Source: Xanthostigma xanthostigma (taxonomy: Eukaryota; Arthropoda; Insecta; Raphidioptera; Raphidiidae). Taken from it: DNA of 64,000 nucleotides. Each line of letters begins with the position of its first letter. The stretch's first letter is position 1. Of this stretch, positions 1 through 10,066 are shown in pieces. The notes beneath the pieces are model-generated. The model ran no database searches and was not told the origin of the DNA. It saw only the letters and a program-made list of their open reading frames with translations. The stretch covers positions 6,922,001 to 6,986,000 of the forward strand of contig OY754466.1 in NCBI GenBank assembly GCA_963575645.1, written 5' to 3'. Both the position numbers and the translations under genes were made by a program.

Positions 1-103
1 CCGTGGTATAAGGATCGAAAATGAAGCAATACTGAAACGTTAGTACTAAATGCAAGTTTAAAAAAATCTCAGTATTGCTGCATTTTCGATCCTTATACCA
101 CGG
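1..103. mobile_element. Palindromic MITE (103 bp)
   Basis: The two ends are near-perfect inverted repeats of about 33 bp. The left end starts CCGTGGTATAAGGATCG and the right end is its reverse complement, leaving a loop of about 35 bp. It is a small non-coding hairpin element. It begins exactly at the window edge, so the target duplication cannot be checked and the true element may be longer. Superfamily not recognised. Confidence 0.7.
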
Positions 104-1123
104 AATTCTTTCCAAATACTCATCATTAACTTCAACGGATCACAGTTACTCTACTTATTGAATAGAGTCAATCTTCATATAAAATTACATCAGTTTTCCT
201 TATTACTTTTTTTGACACATTTAAATTTTTTATTAAAAATAGCTATGCCAAGAAATTGAATTGCAACCAAATCAATTTTTCTTTATTAATACATTATATT
301 ATCAAATTTCAAACATTAGACATCTCGATTGGTGAAGATCGAGCCAAGTCGAGATCTTTGATTAATAGAAGCATATTAGAAATGAAATTAATACTTTTTT
401 GGTTCCGGATTTATCTGTTTCAACCACTAATTTTTTTTGTGCATAAGCCACTTTGGTGTTCGGTTACAAGAGATGCAAAGATACTACAAATTACTAACAT
501 CAAACATTAACAAAAGAGTAAGACCAATTACGTAAAAGCTTCAGGGAACAATGAAAATTACTAAATAAGAAATTTCAAATTCCATTATTTCTCACATAAG
601 AAATTTTTTCCCATATTTACTCTACATAATACGTTTAAACAGAGAAAAGTGGAAAAATAAGAAATTTGCCTTGCATTATTTTAAAGAAAATTATATTTAA
701 ACATAAAATTTTACGGTTCCTTTCTGTGCATCCATCTTATCGTTGCTTCATTATATTATAAAGCGGCGTTTACACTTTTTTGTATACATTTTTTCACGAC
801 CCATTATAAAATTGCTGCTTTTCATGTCTGCATAGCGACCCATTTCGAACAAAAGAAATACAATTTTACTACAAATTAATAAATAAGTCTAAAGACGTTT
901 CACTTCCCCAGTGTACTTATGTAGGTGAGACATACGTTTTTAAAAATCTAATAAACGAAATATTTAATATTTTAATTTTCAAAAAAATTACGAATAGGCA
1001 AATTTTCCCAAGGCTCTGAAATAAGGAGAGTAGTTTACAAATTAAAAATAATGATATTTATTTTGAATTATTTAATTAGTTTTAAAAATCTGATAATATA
1101 GAAATATTTTTCAAAATTAGAGA
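104..1123. other. AT-rich interval, nothing recognised
   Basis: No repeat partner, RNA gene or convincing coding signal was seen. An 84-codon open frame (256-510, +) has no recognisable domain and is low-complexity in composition. Confidence 0.5.
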
Positions 1124-1644
1124 AGAACCTCGCACAAATCTTATAGGATTTGATTCTCGGTTAAATTGATCGACAATGGTTTTATTTTATAGTTTAAAGG
1201 TCATTAAGAAAAAGTGTCCATGGGCGCATAGCCTAAAAAACCAATAGATTGTTAGCTACAGATATGTTTAGCGAAATTTTAGATATAGGGATATCCATTG
1301 ATTTCACAAACATATTCCATGTTCAACTTTTGTGCTTTTTTTGAGAAATAGAAAAATAGTCGAAAACTAGGTAATGTTGGAAGGTGTCACATTGTATAAA
1401 ATAATAAGTCATGTTCGGATTCAGCGCACTCAAAAACATATTTCTAGAGCTTACGATTTTTTAAGATTGTGAATTCAATGGATATCCTTATATTTAAAGT
1501 CTCGCTAAGCATATCTGTAACTAAAAATCTATTGGTTTTTAGGCTATGCGCTCACTTTTCTTAGCGACCGTTGAACTATAAAATAAAACCATTTTCGATC
1601 AATTTAACCGAAAACCAAATCCCATAAGGTTTGTGCGGGGTCCT
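1124..1644. mobile_element. Foldback MITE with ~190-bp inverted arms
   Basis: The left arm (about 1124-1315) starts AGAACCTCGCACAAATC. The right arm (about 1460-1644) is its imperfect reverse complement, ending TTGTGCGGGGTCCT. Matching blocks in order include the ATTTGATTCTCGGTTAAATT region, the TATAGTTTAAAGGTCATTA region and the CAGATATGTTTAGCGA region. No coding is visible. Target duplication and superfamily were not resolved. Confidence 0.7.
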
Positions 1645-2293
1645 TTGTAGTGTAGTGGATACATCAGTAAGTAGGCTATAGTTACGTATATCAGTTGCAA
1701 TGTAAAATGCGAACGTAGTATTTCACTATAACACTTACTTAAGTGGTCTAGTTAAATGCGCATGAGTTTGCATTGCAAATTGATATAGACATTTCAATAG
1801 TGTAGTTGCTTATTTCATAAGAGCAAATAGTGTAAGCGCAGCCCTACAATTGACACGGCATACATGGATGGGGCCCATGTTAATGTTTTATTAATATTTA
1901 AGAGGCAGCGTCTTCATGTCGAGAGATTAATATTTAACAAGTCTACTTAAGAGCTCCACCCCAACAGGGTCCCCTCGCCTATGGCAGGTATGGACAGTGG
2001 CGCTGCAAAATTATCTCAATTACATTTTTATTACGTTGGATGCATTGCTATTATTAATAATAATCTAATAATAATTTATTGACTAAAGCTACTTCGAACA
2101 TAAATGGTGCAGACGATATAATATATGGAGAGAAAATGCAGTGGTATAGTTAACATATCGCGTTGTAATACTACCGAGTTTATTGTTCATATTATTACAA
2201 AGTAATCAATGGACACATTTCGCTCTCCATGTTATTGAATAGTTCATATTTTCATAATATATTCTCCATAACGTGAGTTTACTGTAAAAAAAT
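1645..2293. other. Interval with no recognised feature
   Basis: AT-rich sequence. No gene, RNA or repeat copy was recognised. Confidence 0.4.
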
Positions 2294-3236
2294 GTAGTTT
2301 AAAAAAAACTAAAAAACACGCTTTATATCGAACTAAAAAGTAAAAAATATTTTTTTTAAATGAGCTTAAAACAATAATGAAAAAAATTGGTTTTCTGTAA
2401 AGTCGGTTTACGGACGATAGTTTTACGTGATAACGTATTCCGTAATACATAACCTAAACCTCCCAAAATTTGGTTTCAATCCGCTTATCCTTGGTGTCGG
2501 AATGATAAGAAATGTCAAAAGTGACGTTTGCAACTTACAAAGTAGGTATTATGTTCTAATAATAATTAGTTATTCCAATACTTAACTTAGAAGGCGTTGC
2601 ATTTCACAATATACTAATGTCAAAAAATTGAATTAAACATTAGAAATGCAGCCGTTTTCATGTTAAGACAAGACATACGTTTGCTTCTAATTTCCATGTA
2701 CGGCAAACAAAGACGACCGACCGCGTCGCGCCATGCATTAGACAACATTGCATTTATACAGCTATTTTTCTATATAAATTTGTATAAAAAAACTGTTTAG
2801 GCAAATTCTGTTATACGAAATCTATGTAAAAAGTTCTCCTCTTTCGTTTAAGACTGGTTTCAAACCGATCTGATTTAAATTGAGCGAGAAATTAGCAAAA
2901 AGCACGCACAGGGTCAGGCGGAACGTTACGCGTTACGAACGTTATGATTTAGGAACGTTACACTTTTTCGTGCAAGCAGCCGGTGTTTTATCAATTTATA
3001 AGATTGGTGATTCATCAATTTATAAGACGTTATCACGTCAAAAAAATACAAGTATTATTGTGAAAAAAGCGTGGGGCGCTTTGTTCCACATTTTCGTACA
3101 TCGAGCGCCCCACGCTTTTTTCACAATAATATTTGTATTTTTTATTCATTATTGTTTTAAGCTTATTTTAAAAAAAAATTTTTTTAGTTTTTAGTTCGAT
3201 ATAAAGCGTGTTTTTTAGTTTTTTTTAAAACTATAT
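2294..3236. mobile_element. Hairpin element family A, copy 1 (split by family B)
   Basis: Long foldback element. The left arm (2294-2386) reads TAGTTTAAAAAAAACTAAAA, then CACGCTTTATATCGAAC. The right part (3042-3236) holds the central hairpin GCGTGGGGCGC / GCGCCCCACGC and the complementary outer arm. Family B (2387-3041) interrupts the left arm in an A-run, and the unbroken arm is readable at 13978-14170. On the minus strand this copy follows a tRNA-like module (3285-3373), the same order as in two other copies. Confidence 0.75.
2387..3041 (-). mobile_element. Family B non-autonomous element, copy 1
   Basis: 655-bp element. On its own strand the family starts TTGACGTGATAACGTC and ends ACTTTACAGACAACCA; here it lies reversed. 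The two ends are not full inverted repeats, but both carry an ACGTGATAACGT block. It contains the family hallmarks GGGTCAGGCGGAACGTTACG and CCGGTGTTTTATC. It shares nearly its full length with copy 2 (14171-14837). No open frame of note. Superfamily unknown. Confidence 0.75.
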
Positions 3237-3284
3237 TTAGTTCGATTTATTGTCAAAAATTTGCCGAAAAAAATATTTTTTTTT

Positions 3285-3373
3285 GGGCGTGGACGGGATT
3301 AGAACCCACGGCCCGTGATTCCGAGAGTTGGCGTCAGCGAAGACCCGTGCCTTAGACCGCACGGTTACCACTG
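3285..3373 (-). repeat. tRNA-like module of the composite element, copy 1
   Basis: On the minus strand this is about 88 nt with an A-box-like stretch (GTGGTTACCGTGCGGTCTAA) and a B box (GGGTTCTAATCCC), the spacing of a long variable-arm tRNA (Leu/Ser type). The acceptor halves do not pair well, so it is a tRNA-derived sequence and not a functional tRNA. The same module sits beside family A hairpins at 15000-15089 and 51109-51199. Confidence 0.65.
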
Positions 3374-3461
3374 TAGTTACAGTGCTGGCATATTATACTA
3401 CAGTAATAACATACATACATACGTATAAACTTACAAGTGAAGGTAATATAAAACGTGTAAA

Positions 3462-3631
3462 AAACCGGTCAAGTGTGAGTCAGACTTGTGCACCGAGGGT
3501 TCCGTACAAACTTATAGGTATGTAAATAGTTCGTCCATCACAGGAATCAATTCTGGAAGATTTTTCCCGTTTAGCCGTAAGAAAACTGTTGTCCCGTACA
3601 TCGACAAACGTCGAGGTCAGTTTGCCAACTA
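3462..3631 (-). mobile_element. Fragment of a lepidopteran-type retroelement 3' tail
   Basis: Reading minus, the segment ends with GTACGGAACCCTCGGTGCAC, then a decayed AAGTCTGACTCACACTTGACC tail, the same tail that closes the longer copy at 30610-31140. Upstream parts (TTCTTACGGCTAAACGGG, TCCTGTGATGGACGA) also align with that copy. No coding remains. The tail type is common in Lepidoptera; I cannot assign the exact LINE or SINE family. Confidence 0.55.
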
Positions 3632-3940
3632 TAGTACGCGCTACGAATTTAAAACGCTCGGAAGTTAGATGCGAATGCAGGCTTGCGCTTGTACAATCTG
3701 TTGAAAAACTACAAACTCGCATCTCAACAAAAATAACATATAGCAATAACAACTTGACAATAGCGTACTCGAGTGTACTTTAAAGCAGGAAAGCGACAAG
3801 TGACAAAGGCAACGAGCGATCACGGCCAATCACCGTGCGGTTAGCTGGGAGGTGGTGGGAGTATCAACGGCTCTAAAATGTGCCTTTGCGACGCTGTTTG
3901 TGACTAATTTCCGAACCTTTTAGATTCGTGGCGCGTACTA
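3632..3940. mobile_element. TIR element family E, copy 1
   Basis: Ends are imperfect inverted repeats of about 37 bp: TAGTACGCGCTACGAATTTA at the left and the complement of TAGTACGCGCCACGAATCTA at the right, followed inward by a CGGAA block. The interior is non-coding and somewhat GC-richer (CGATCACGGCCAATCACCG). A second copy at 26295-26599 lacks the right end. The size suggests a MITE; superfamily unresolved. Confidence 0.65.
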
Positions 3941-4246
3941 AATATAAGCGTGTAGTTGCAATGAGTTCAGATAGACTACTGAACTGCATTGTGTGTCGTG
4001 GCTATATCTGATAGCCTAGTTGTCGTACCGTGCTGAATGCGAGAGTTCTCATATTGTGCTGTAGCGGACGCTTGTTTTGTATTAGAGTTGTGTACGTGCG
4101 TAGCATGTTGATGCGGTTTAAAAATATTATTTTTTTTGTGATGTAACTACAAATTTACGGTTTTCGGATTTTTCCTATAAGGGTTTCTTTTTTCCGTTTG
4201 AGGTAGGGAAGCCTAATAAAAAGTAACCAACCGAAATATATAAATA
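3941..4246. other. Interval with no recognised feature
   Basis: About 300 bp. Nothing recognised. Confidence 0.4.
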
Positions 4247-4814
4247 GGCCCGATTCACACTATAGTGCCGGTCACGGTTCGCTCTCGGTCCAGTCTCGGT
4301 TCGGTAAAATCTTACTGTATTCACACTATCAATCTGGAAGTCTGATGTATTTTCTTTGCAAAACATTTTACTTTCTTTCATAAGTACAATTTTTCTAGTT
4401 GTCTGACAATGTCGTTCGATTTTTCAATTGAAGAATTAGCTGTTATAGCTATTCTTCTTGATAAAGATACGGCAAAATAAGAAAAGAGTGAAACGCAAGA
4501 CAACGAAGAGAAGAATGTGGGTGCATCCAAGCTTATTAGCGAGTAAAAACGGAAGGCGAATACTACACCCTGTACCGTCATTTAATAGACGAATACTGCA
4601 TTTGAAACAAAAACCTATTCATAAGTCAGGCAAAGTCCGATCACGCTCCAGCAAAATATTCTTCTAAACGGATCGGTGCCGGAGCGTGATTGATCCGAAC
4701 TTGAGCGGTGCTGATAGTATGAATACGCTCATTGTTTCTTGTGTAAGAATCGTTTACCGAACCGAGGCTGGACCGAGAGCGAACCGTGACCGGCACTATA
4801 GTGTGAATCGGGCC
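4247..4814 (+). mobile_element. PIF/Harbinger non-autonomous element, copy 1
   Basis: 568-bp element with inverted ends of about 65 bp starting GGCCCGATTCACACTATAG. The right end is followed by TTA, and the left flank reads ATA. The sister copy at 24273-24846 has clean TTA on both sides, the 3-bp target size of PIF/Harbinger. The interior keeps a broken transposase N-terminus on the plus strand (4409-4665). Confidence 0.75.
4409..4665 (+). pseudogene. Harbinger-like transposase N-terminal relic
   Basis: An ATG at 4409 opens a short frame (MSFDFSIEELAVIAIL) that soon stops. After a frame change the sequence encodes KRRMWVHPSLLASK, matching the conserved basic + W-V-H-P block near the N-terminus of Harbinger transposases. 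The DDE catalytic part is absent. It lies wholly inside the TIRs of the element at 4247-4814. Identification rests on the WVHP motif plus the TTA target and TIRs of the family. Confidence 0.55.
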
Positions 4815-5779
4815 TTAATGTTCGCTTACGCCTTTTTTGACGAGACGCCACTGATCGGGACCTGCTATAAAGAAATGAGAGACACAATTTAAAGGGCTTT
4901 AACGGCAATGTTATTTATTAGTAGGCACTTAGTAAAAGTTACATTTTTATTTTGTTGACAAAGGAATTTTTTTTGTAATCCTTGTTGAGGAGCCCTTTTA
5001 TTTTCAGTCTTATGGGCGTTTCGATAAATAATTACAAAAATTTACAAGTTATACAAAATGTTTTTAATGAATAATGGCAGCATCATTATAACTTAAATAT
5101 AATCACGGCTTCTTAATGATCCCGCCACGTAGTTGCCAAATTTTATAAAAAGCGAATTTTGCGTTAGTCACAACGCGTTGTAGCCAGGGACGGGTCTACA
5201 TAGGATCTAATAAGGCTTAGGCCCCAAGTATCAAGAACAAAATTGAATTGAATTGAAATCATTACTGCATTACAAAACATCGTTCCATATAAAATGAATA
5301 CGGACCTCCCTTGGGCGTCCGGCCTATATGTTGCATTTTATGTGGAACAATATTCTGTAATATGTTAATGATTTACAGAGCTACCATATCAACTAACGCC
5401 ATAAATAAAATTCACTGTATAAAATATCTTCGTTTTAAAAATGATTTTCAAACGTGGACTACTTGTACGGTAGTCGGTATAGGTACCAATATGTTAATAA
5501 TATATTAAAGAGAGAATTCTCGATGGTGATGCTAGCGTCTTTGTGTAGACGTTCCAAGAAAAACGTTTATTTTTGAATGTAAGCTCTTTCGAGAAGTCAT
5601 TTTGTTTTGTCGTCAATTTAAAAATTAAAAGTGTTTGTCGCTAACAGAGCTATTACGCGGTACCTACAGAATTCGCTGTGTCGAAGTTTTAGGAAAAATC
5701 TCGTTATACATAGTCTAAGATCTAGAAATTACCCTCATTTATTGATTGACGATGACAAAGATTATATATAAAATTCCCG
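4815..5779. other. Interval with only a small inverted repeat
   Basis: About 960 bp without a gene. The only structure noted is a loose inverted repeat at 5282-5344 (TTCCATATAAAATG versus CATTTTATGTGGAA), possibly a degraded MITE. Confidence 0.4.
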
Positions 5780-6090
5780 TGTCTGACACCTCGAATATGT
5801 TCGACATATTCGAGGTGTCAGACATTTTAAAATGGTGCATGTTATTTGTCAGAGAACATTATTTTAGCGTTTTGGTCGAAGTTTTTAAGTTATCCAATTA
5901 AAAAAACAAACAGTATCTATAAATTTTTACATGCTGTCAAAACGACATCTTTCGAACAATTCAGAGGGAAAACGCCCCAAAATCAAGAAAAGTCATAGAG
6001 GAAATATGTGTCAGACTAGGTCTAATGAAGCCACATACAAAGTTTGGGGAGAGTATGTGTCAGTAAAATTTTTGCCGACGGGCACTCCAA
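5780..6090 (+). repeat. Palindrome-headed repeat, copy 1
   Basis: Starts with a 45-bp palindrome (21-bp arms TGTCTGACACCTCGAATATG + T, loop TCG), then about 265 bp shared with 7542-7880. Shared blocks include GAGAACATTATTTTAGCG, ACGCCCCAAAATCAAGAAAA and GAGTATGTGTCAGTAAAATT, ending near GCCGACGGGCACTC. No coding recognised. It may be one end of a larger DNA transposon; the family is unknown. Confidence 0.6.
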
Positions 6091-6862
6091 CAGTATTAGG
6101 TTGCCTTAGCAAAAGTTTGTTGTTGCCTAGGTTTTAGAGTTCTTCTGAAAGGAGATTTTTTCAATTGTGATTATTTCATCTGACTTGAATCTAGTATTTG
6201 ATCTATGGAGCGCGCTTACTCAAACGGAAAAATCTTCTTTCAGAAGAAATCTAAAATGATCTGCAGCCTTGTATCTCTTTCAGTTTCAGAGATATGAGCG
6301 TTTATATGTATATATAACTGTGCAAACAGTTAATACGACAAATGTGACATTACCTTTTACAAAATAGAATGACATAAAATATTTGATTAAAGAACGAACA
6401 AGCCACGTTTTCAAAACGCGTCACTAATACAAACCAAAAAATAATGAGCGCGATTATAATAATGATATTGCGAAAACCATTAAATCCGGAACATAAAGGA
6501 GATATGGTCTCGAATTTGACAATCCTACATGTCCTTTTATATCTCCACTTGTCAGTAGCGTCACCGAATATTTTACCCATAAATAAAACATCAACGTAGC
6601 ATTCAAACTTGCCATAATTGTATACGATAAGTTTTTTGCGTTTTTTAATTTTTCTTTAAAATAATAATCTCAACTCATTTTATAATTTTCATTTTCTTTA
6701 CCAAGATAACCAAACAAAATCAAATGGAAAATATTGATTTCATAATTTTTGGTACATTCAAGAGCTCATAAAGTGGTAACATTGAATAATTCGTGTATCC
6801 TATACTAGATACAAAAAAGTTTAAATAGTTTTTTTTTCAACTCGAGATCTACTATCGGACTA
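6091..6862. other. Interval with no recognised feature
   Basis: About 770 bp of AT-rich sequence. A 76-codon minus frame (6350-6580) has no recognisable domain. Confidence 0.4.
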
Positions 6863-7142
6863 CTGAGTAGTGATGTGTCCTCATGACTCTTTATTAGGAG
6901 CTGGCTCCGTGCGCTCCGCTCACTAAAAAAAGTCGCTCAGAGCGAGTCGTTCAAAGGAGCAACACTAGACAGTACGCACTACACAAGAGTGCAGACTGCA
7001 GAGGTGTGAACTGTCATCATACATGGTCAAGAGTCATGTAGCATTGCACAATGCACAGCCTGTGCATGTGCTGTGTGCGCTCTGTAAATGTGCGAATGCA
7101 ACAGTACAGACTAGCTCAGCACAGAGCAATAGCGCTCGGAGG
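6863..7142 (+). mobile_element. hAT-like element, left part
   Basis: Starts CTGAGTAGTGATGTGTC, the inverted partner of GACACATTACTACTCAG that ends the copy at 18345-18605. The two share an interior block (GTGCTGTGTGCGCTCTGTAA through GCTCAGCACAGAGCAAT). This copy keeps the left end and breaks off after GCGCTCGGA; the other keeps the right end. Subterminal GGAGC/GAGCG motifs fit hAT ends, but the target duplication cannot be read on truncated copies. Confidence 0.5.
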
Positions 7143-7272
7143 TATATTTTTTTGTACTTCAAACTCAACCGCAAGTGTACATGTATTTTTTTTTCAAATA
7201 GTAACATATATTTTTTTATACATTTTCGAAATTTTTATTTTTTCTCTATATTAATTCATATTAACTTTTTAT

Positions 7273-7440
7273 AAGGTTACATAAGAAAATATTCGAGAAA
7301 AACACTGTCAATTTATTAATTAAATACACAATAATAATTATTTTTCATAGCGTATGTTAAATAAATTAAAAATAATTAATACTGTGTATTTTATTAGTAA
7401 ATTGATAAAGTTTTTCTCCAATATTTTCTTATGTAACCTT
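7273..7440. mobile_element. 168-bp palindromic MITE
   Basis: Inverted ends of about 32 bp, starting AAGGTTACATAAGAAAATAT, with further complementary AT-rich blocks inside (ATACACAGTATTAATTATTT-type). The whole unit can fold into one hairpin. Non-coding, family not recognised. It lies between the two palindrome-headed repeats, about 100 bp from the second. Confidence 0.65.
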
Positions 7441-7527
7441 CTGAAAATGTCATATGAATTCATAGAGAAAAAGGATAAGGATATTTCATAGGAAAAATGA
7501 TATTTCGAAACTGTAAAACAAATAACA

Positions 7528-7880
7528 TGAACCATTTAAAATGTCTGACACCTCGAATATGTTCGACATATTCGAGGTGTCAGACATTTTAAATGGCGAA
7601 CATATTCGAGGTGTCAGACATTTTAAATGGTTCATATTATTTGTCAGAGAACATTATTTTAGCGTTTTGGTTGAAGTTTTTAAGCTATCCAATTAAAAAA
7701 ACAAATAGTATCTATAAATTTTTACATATCGTTAAAACGGCATCTTTCGGAAAATTTAGAGGGAAAACGCCCCAAAATCAAGAAAAGTCATAGAGGAAAT
7801 AGGTGTCAGACTAGGCCTAGTGAAGCCATATACAAAGTTTGGGGAGAGTATGTGTCAGTAAAATTTTTGCCGACGGGCAC
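7528..7880 (+). repeat. Palindrome-headed repeat, copy 2
   Basis: Same 45-bp palindrome (7542-7586), and here the arms extend outward through CCATTTAAAATGTCTGAC. The right arm is then repeated directly (7597-7633), giving left arm, right arm, right arm. The following ~250 bp match 5825-6090 with scattered substitutions and end near GCCGACGGGCACTC. No coding recognised. Confidence 0.6.
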
Positions 7881-8205
7881 TCTGACTATATCATGTTCAC
7901 TTTAAAAGCCAGTTTAATGAGACTTTAAGAACTCAAATTTGTTGAATATAATTTGTTGAATAACAGAATATTTTACAGAGCGATATCAATATCTATGTGT
8001 AATCGTGGACGTTCAGCTTTAATAAAAGGGATATAACACGGCTATAAACAATACATGACTTATACATATTATACTTTGTACCTTCGTTTACTTTTTGATA
8101 TTTTGTATGATGTATAAAAACGGGTTTGTAATGTTTACAAATTTAAAATTCCGAAACTCGAAAGAGCGCATATATACCTTTGAACATTTACTTATGAACA
8201 GGGAA
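7881..8205. other. Interval with no recognised feature
   Basis: About 325 bp. Nothing recognised. Confidence 0.4.
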
Positions 8206-8308
8206 TCCATATACTAATATATAAAGCTGAAGAGTTTGTTTGTTTGTTTGGTTGAACGCGCTAATCTCAGAAACTACTGGTTTGAATTGAAGAGTTTTTT
8301 TTTGTTCC
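8206..8308 (+). mobile_element. Helitron family H1, 5' end only
   Basis: Matches the 5' ends of the H1 copies at 23022, 30043 and 32903: TACTAATATATAAAGC, GAGTTTGTTTGTTTG, GAACGCGCTAATCTCAG. The match stops at about 8308, where an unrelated tandem duplication begins. No CTAG-type 3' end was found downstream, so this is a truncated or internally replaced copy. Confidence 0.6.
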
Positions 8309-8734
8309 GAGACTACAGAGAGAAAAAATGCAAAAGACTAAGGCTTGGTTCATCAGAACACTATAGAGCTGTTCTGGCTTTGCTACAGAAATGTCATGTG
8401 TATAGAGAGAATGCGTGTCTGTATTAAATGTAACTAATCCGTTGGGCCGTTCGGCTTCCAAAGATCTTCAGTCGGAGTCGAAACTTTGAGCCCGTTCAGA
8501 ACTGAGTTACCCAACCACAGTGCTGTACTGTATCTGAGACTAGAGAGAAAAATGCAAAAAACTAAGGCTTGGTTCATCAGAACACTATAGAGCTGTTCTG
8601 GCTCTGCTACAGAAATGTCATGAGAATGCGTCTCTCTGTATTAAATGTAACTAATCCGTTGAGCCGTTCGGCTTCCATAGATCTTCAGTCCGAGTCGAAA
8701 CTTTGACCCCGTTCAGAACTGAGTTACCCAATCC
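8309..8734 (+). repeat. Two-unit tandem duplication (~206 bp units)
   Basis: Unit 1 (8309-8514) and unit 2 (8535-8734) are near-identical direct repeats joined by about 20 bp. Shared blocks include GGCTTGGTTCATCAGAACAC, TAAATGTAACTAATCCGTTG and CCCGTTCAGAACTGAGTTAC. Unit 2 has short deletions around the GTGTATAGAGAGA stretch. Apparently non-coding. It directly follows a Helitron 5' end, so it could be Helitron interior sequence. Confidence 0.8.
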
Positions 8735-8966
8735 TACTACAGTTTGAGCAACCTGTTTTCACGTTCCATAGATAAATATTCTAAGGAGTGTACAAATGCG
8801 TATGAAACCGAGGACTTTACTTTGACAGAGTGATGATATTGTGTGTTAGTACTTATAATATAAAAAAAACATTTATGAGGCATACAAACCAACAAAAAAG
8901 TGTTTACAAGTTTAACTCATTCATTCAGTATTTACACTGGCACTCAAGGCTAGTAGATGAGTAGTT

Positions 8967-9170
8967 GGTTTGTTCCGTTGGATAGTAGTGGGGGATGACG
9001 TCATCCGGCGGATTTGTCAAATGATTGCGAGGCGACGGCTGTTGTTTATCCATATTCTATGTTTTGATTTCAATGACATTTGTTAATTGACGTGTTATAC
9101 GCAACTGACGTTGCTTCGCAATAATTTGACAGGTCCACCGGATGACGTCATCCAACGGAACGAGGCAACC
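8967..9170. mobile_element. 204-bp inverted-repeat element
   Basis: The outer ends pair (GGTTTGTTCCGTTGGAT versus the complement of ATCCAACGGAACGAGGCAACC). Inside, both arms carry the self-complementary GGATGACGTCATCC followed by GTCAAAT-ATTGCGA. The left arm has a ~9-bp insert (AGTAGTGGG) absent from the right. Non-coding MITE; TSD not clear. Confidence 0.65.
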
Positions 9171-9246
9171 TCTGCTCAACTAACCTTATTATTTTGTCAA
9201 TACTGTTCGTTCTTGATTACACACATTGTTTTCCTATGTCATAGAG

Positions 9247-9458
9247 CAGGGGTGGGCAAATCTTTTGATCGTCGGGCCACATTGCTGATGAAAATTTGAC
9301 CGTGGACCAAAAATTTGGAAAGCAAAAAAAAGGTCCTTTCCGCAACAAAAAGGTCTTTTTTCGCTCTTAGTAATCACTTATAAAATGTTTCGCGAGCCGG
9401 AGAAAATTCTACTGCGGGCCGAATCCGGCCCGCGGGCTGCCGTTTGCCCAGGCCTGCT
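9247..9458. mobile_element. hAT-type MITE (212 bp) with 8-bp target duplication
   Basis: Left end CAGGGGTGGGCAAA and right end TTTGCCCAGGCCTG are inverted. Inside lie GGGCCACATTGC and GGGCCGAATCCGGCCCGCGG, the layout of the widespread CAGGGGTGGGCAAAC hAT MITEs. Flanks are near-identical 8-mers, TCATAGAG (9239-9246) and TTATAGAG (9459-9466). No coding capacity. Confidence 0.8.
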
Positions 9459-9560
9459 TTATAGAGAGACTAAATTATATTGTTCTTCTGCCAAACTTTC
9501 CTTCAACATACAGAGTAAAGAGATGGATGAGAGATTTGCGACTTTCGATGCTCTGCAAAA

Positions 9561-9983
9561 CCGAGCGGTGTAGAGTAGTGGTGAGAGCACTAGACTCGCA
9601 TTCGAGAAGTACCGGGTTCGAGTCCCGGCGGGGGCAGACGTGGCTGGGTCTTTTTCCTGTTGCCTCTCGCTGAGAAACGATAATTCCAGCACCGGTCATC
9701 TTGTTGAGGTTTTCCATGATTTCCTTCAATAATTCCAGATAAATATTGAGATGGTTCCTTATTCAAGGCCATAGCCGATTACCTTTCAAACTCCTATGCT
9801 CAAAATTTGCCTACCTTATCCTAATGTCCTAAAATTCCTTTATTCGCCATTGCTATTAATTCAGTGAAAGTTTAAAAATGTAGAAGATAACGGGAAGTGT
9901 GATAGTAGAAAATAGTAATGGTATGAATGGCGTCTTTTATGACATAAAGTCGAGAAACGGACGTTGAACGGATTATTATTTCG
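9561..9983 (+). mobile_element. tRNA-derived SINE, copy 1
   Basis: The head carries an A box (GTAGAGTAGTGGTGAGAGC) and a B box (GGGTTCGAGTCCC) about 35 bp apart, as in a tRNA gene. The body carries ACCGGTCATCTTGTTGAGG, GGTTTTCCATGATTTCC, and GATGGTTCCTTATTCAAGGC, a type of central domain seen in many insect SINEs. The tail ends GAACGGATTATTATT. Perfect direct repeats CTGCAAAACC flank it (9553-9562, 9984-9993), overlapping the element start by 2 bp. Pol III transcription and LINE-driven insertion are inferred. Confidence 0.85.
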
Positions 9984-10066
9984 CTGCAAAACCAAAATCT
10001 GAAGTCCGATTGAAAAGCTAGTATGCTAATATCTTAAAATTTAATTTTAGAGTAACTTATATTAAA

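Noticed and set aside
2880-3194. 104-codon frame
   Set aside because: It crosses the junction of family B and family A, so it is a chimera of two elements and not a gene.
3285-3460. Ordinary SINE with the ATAC run as its tail
   Set aside because: The microsatellite lies on the 5' side of the tRNA-like head, not at a 3' tail, and the hairpin follows the head.
9459-9772. Three overlapping minus frames of 60-84 codons
   Set aside because: They lie antisense over the SINE and its tRNA head; the same frame occurs over the second SINE (22055-22237), so it is a by-product of the repeat.
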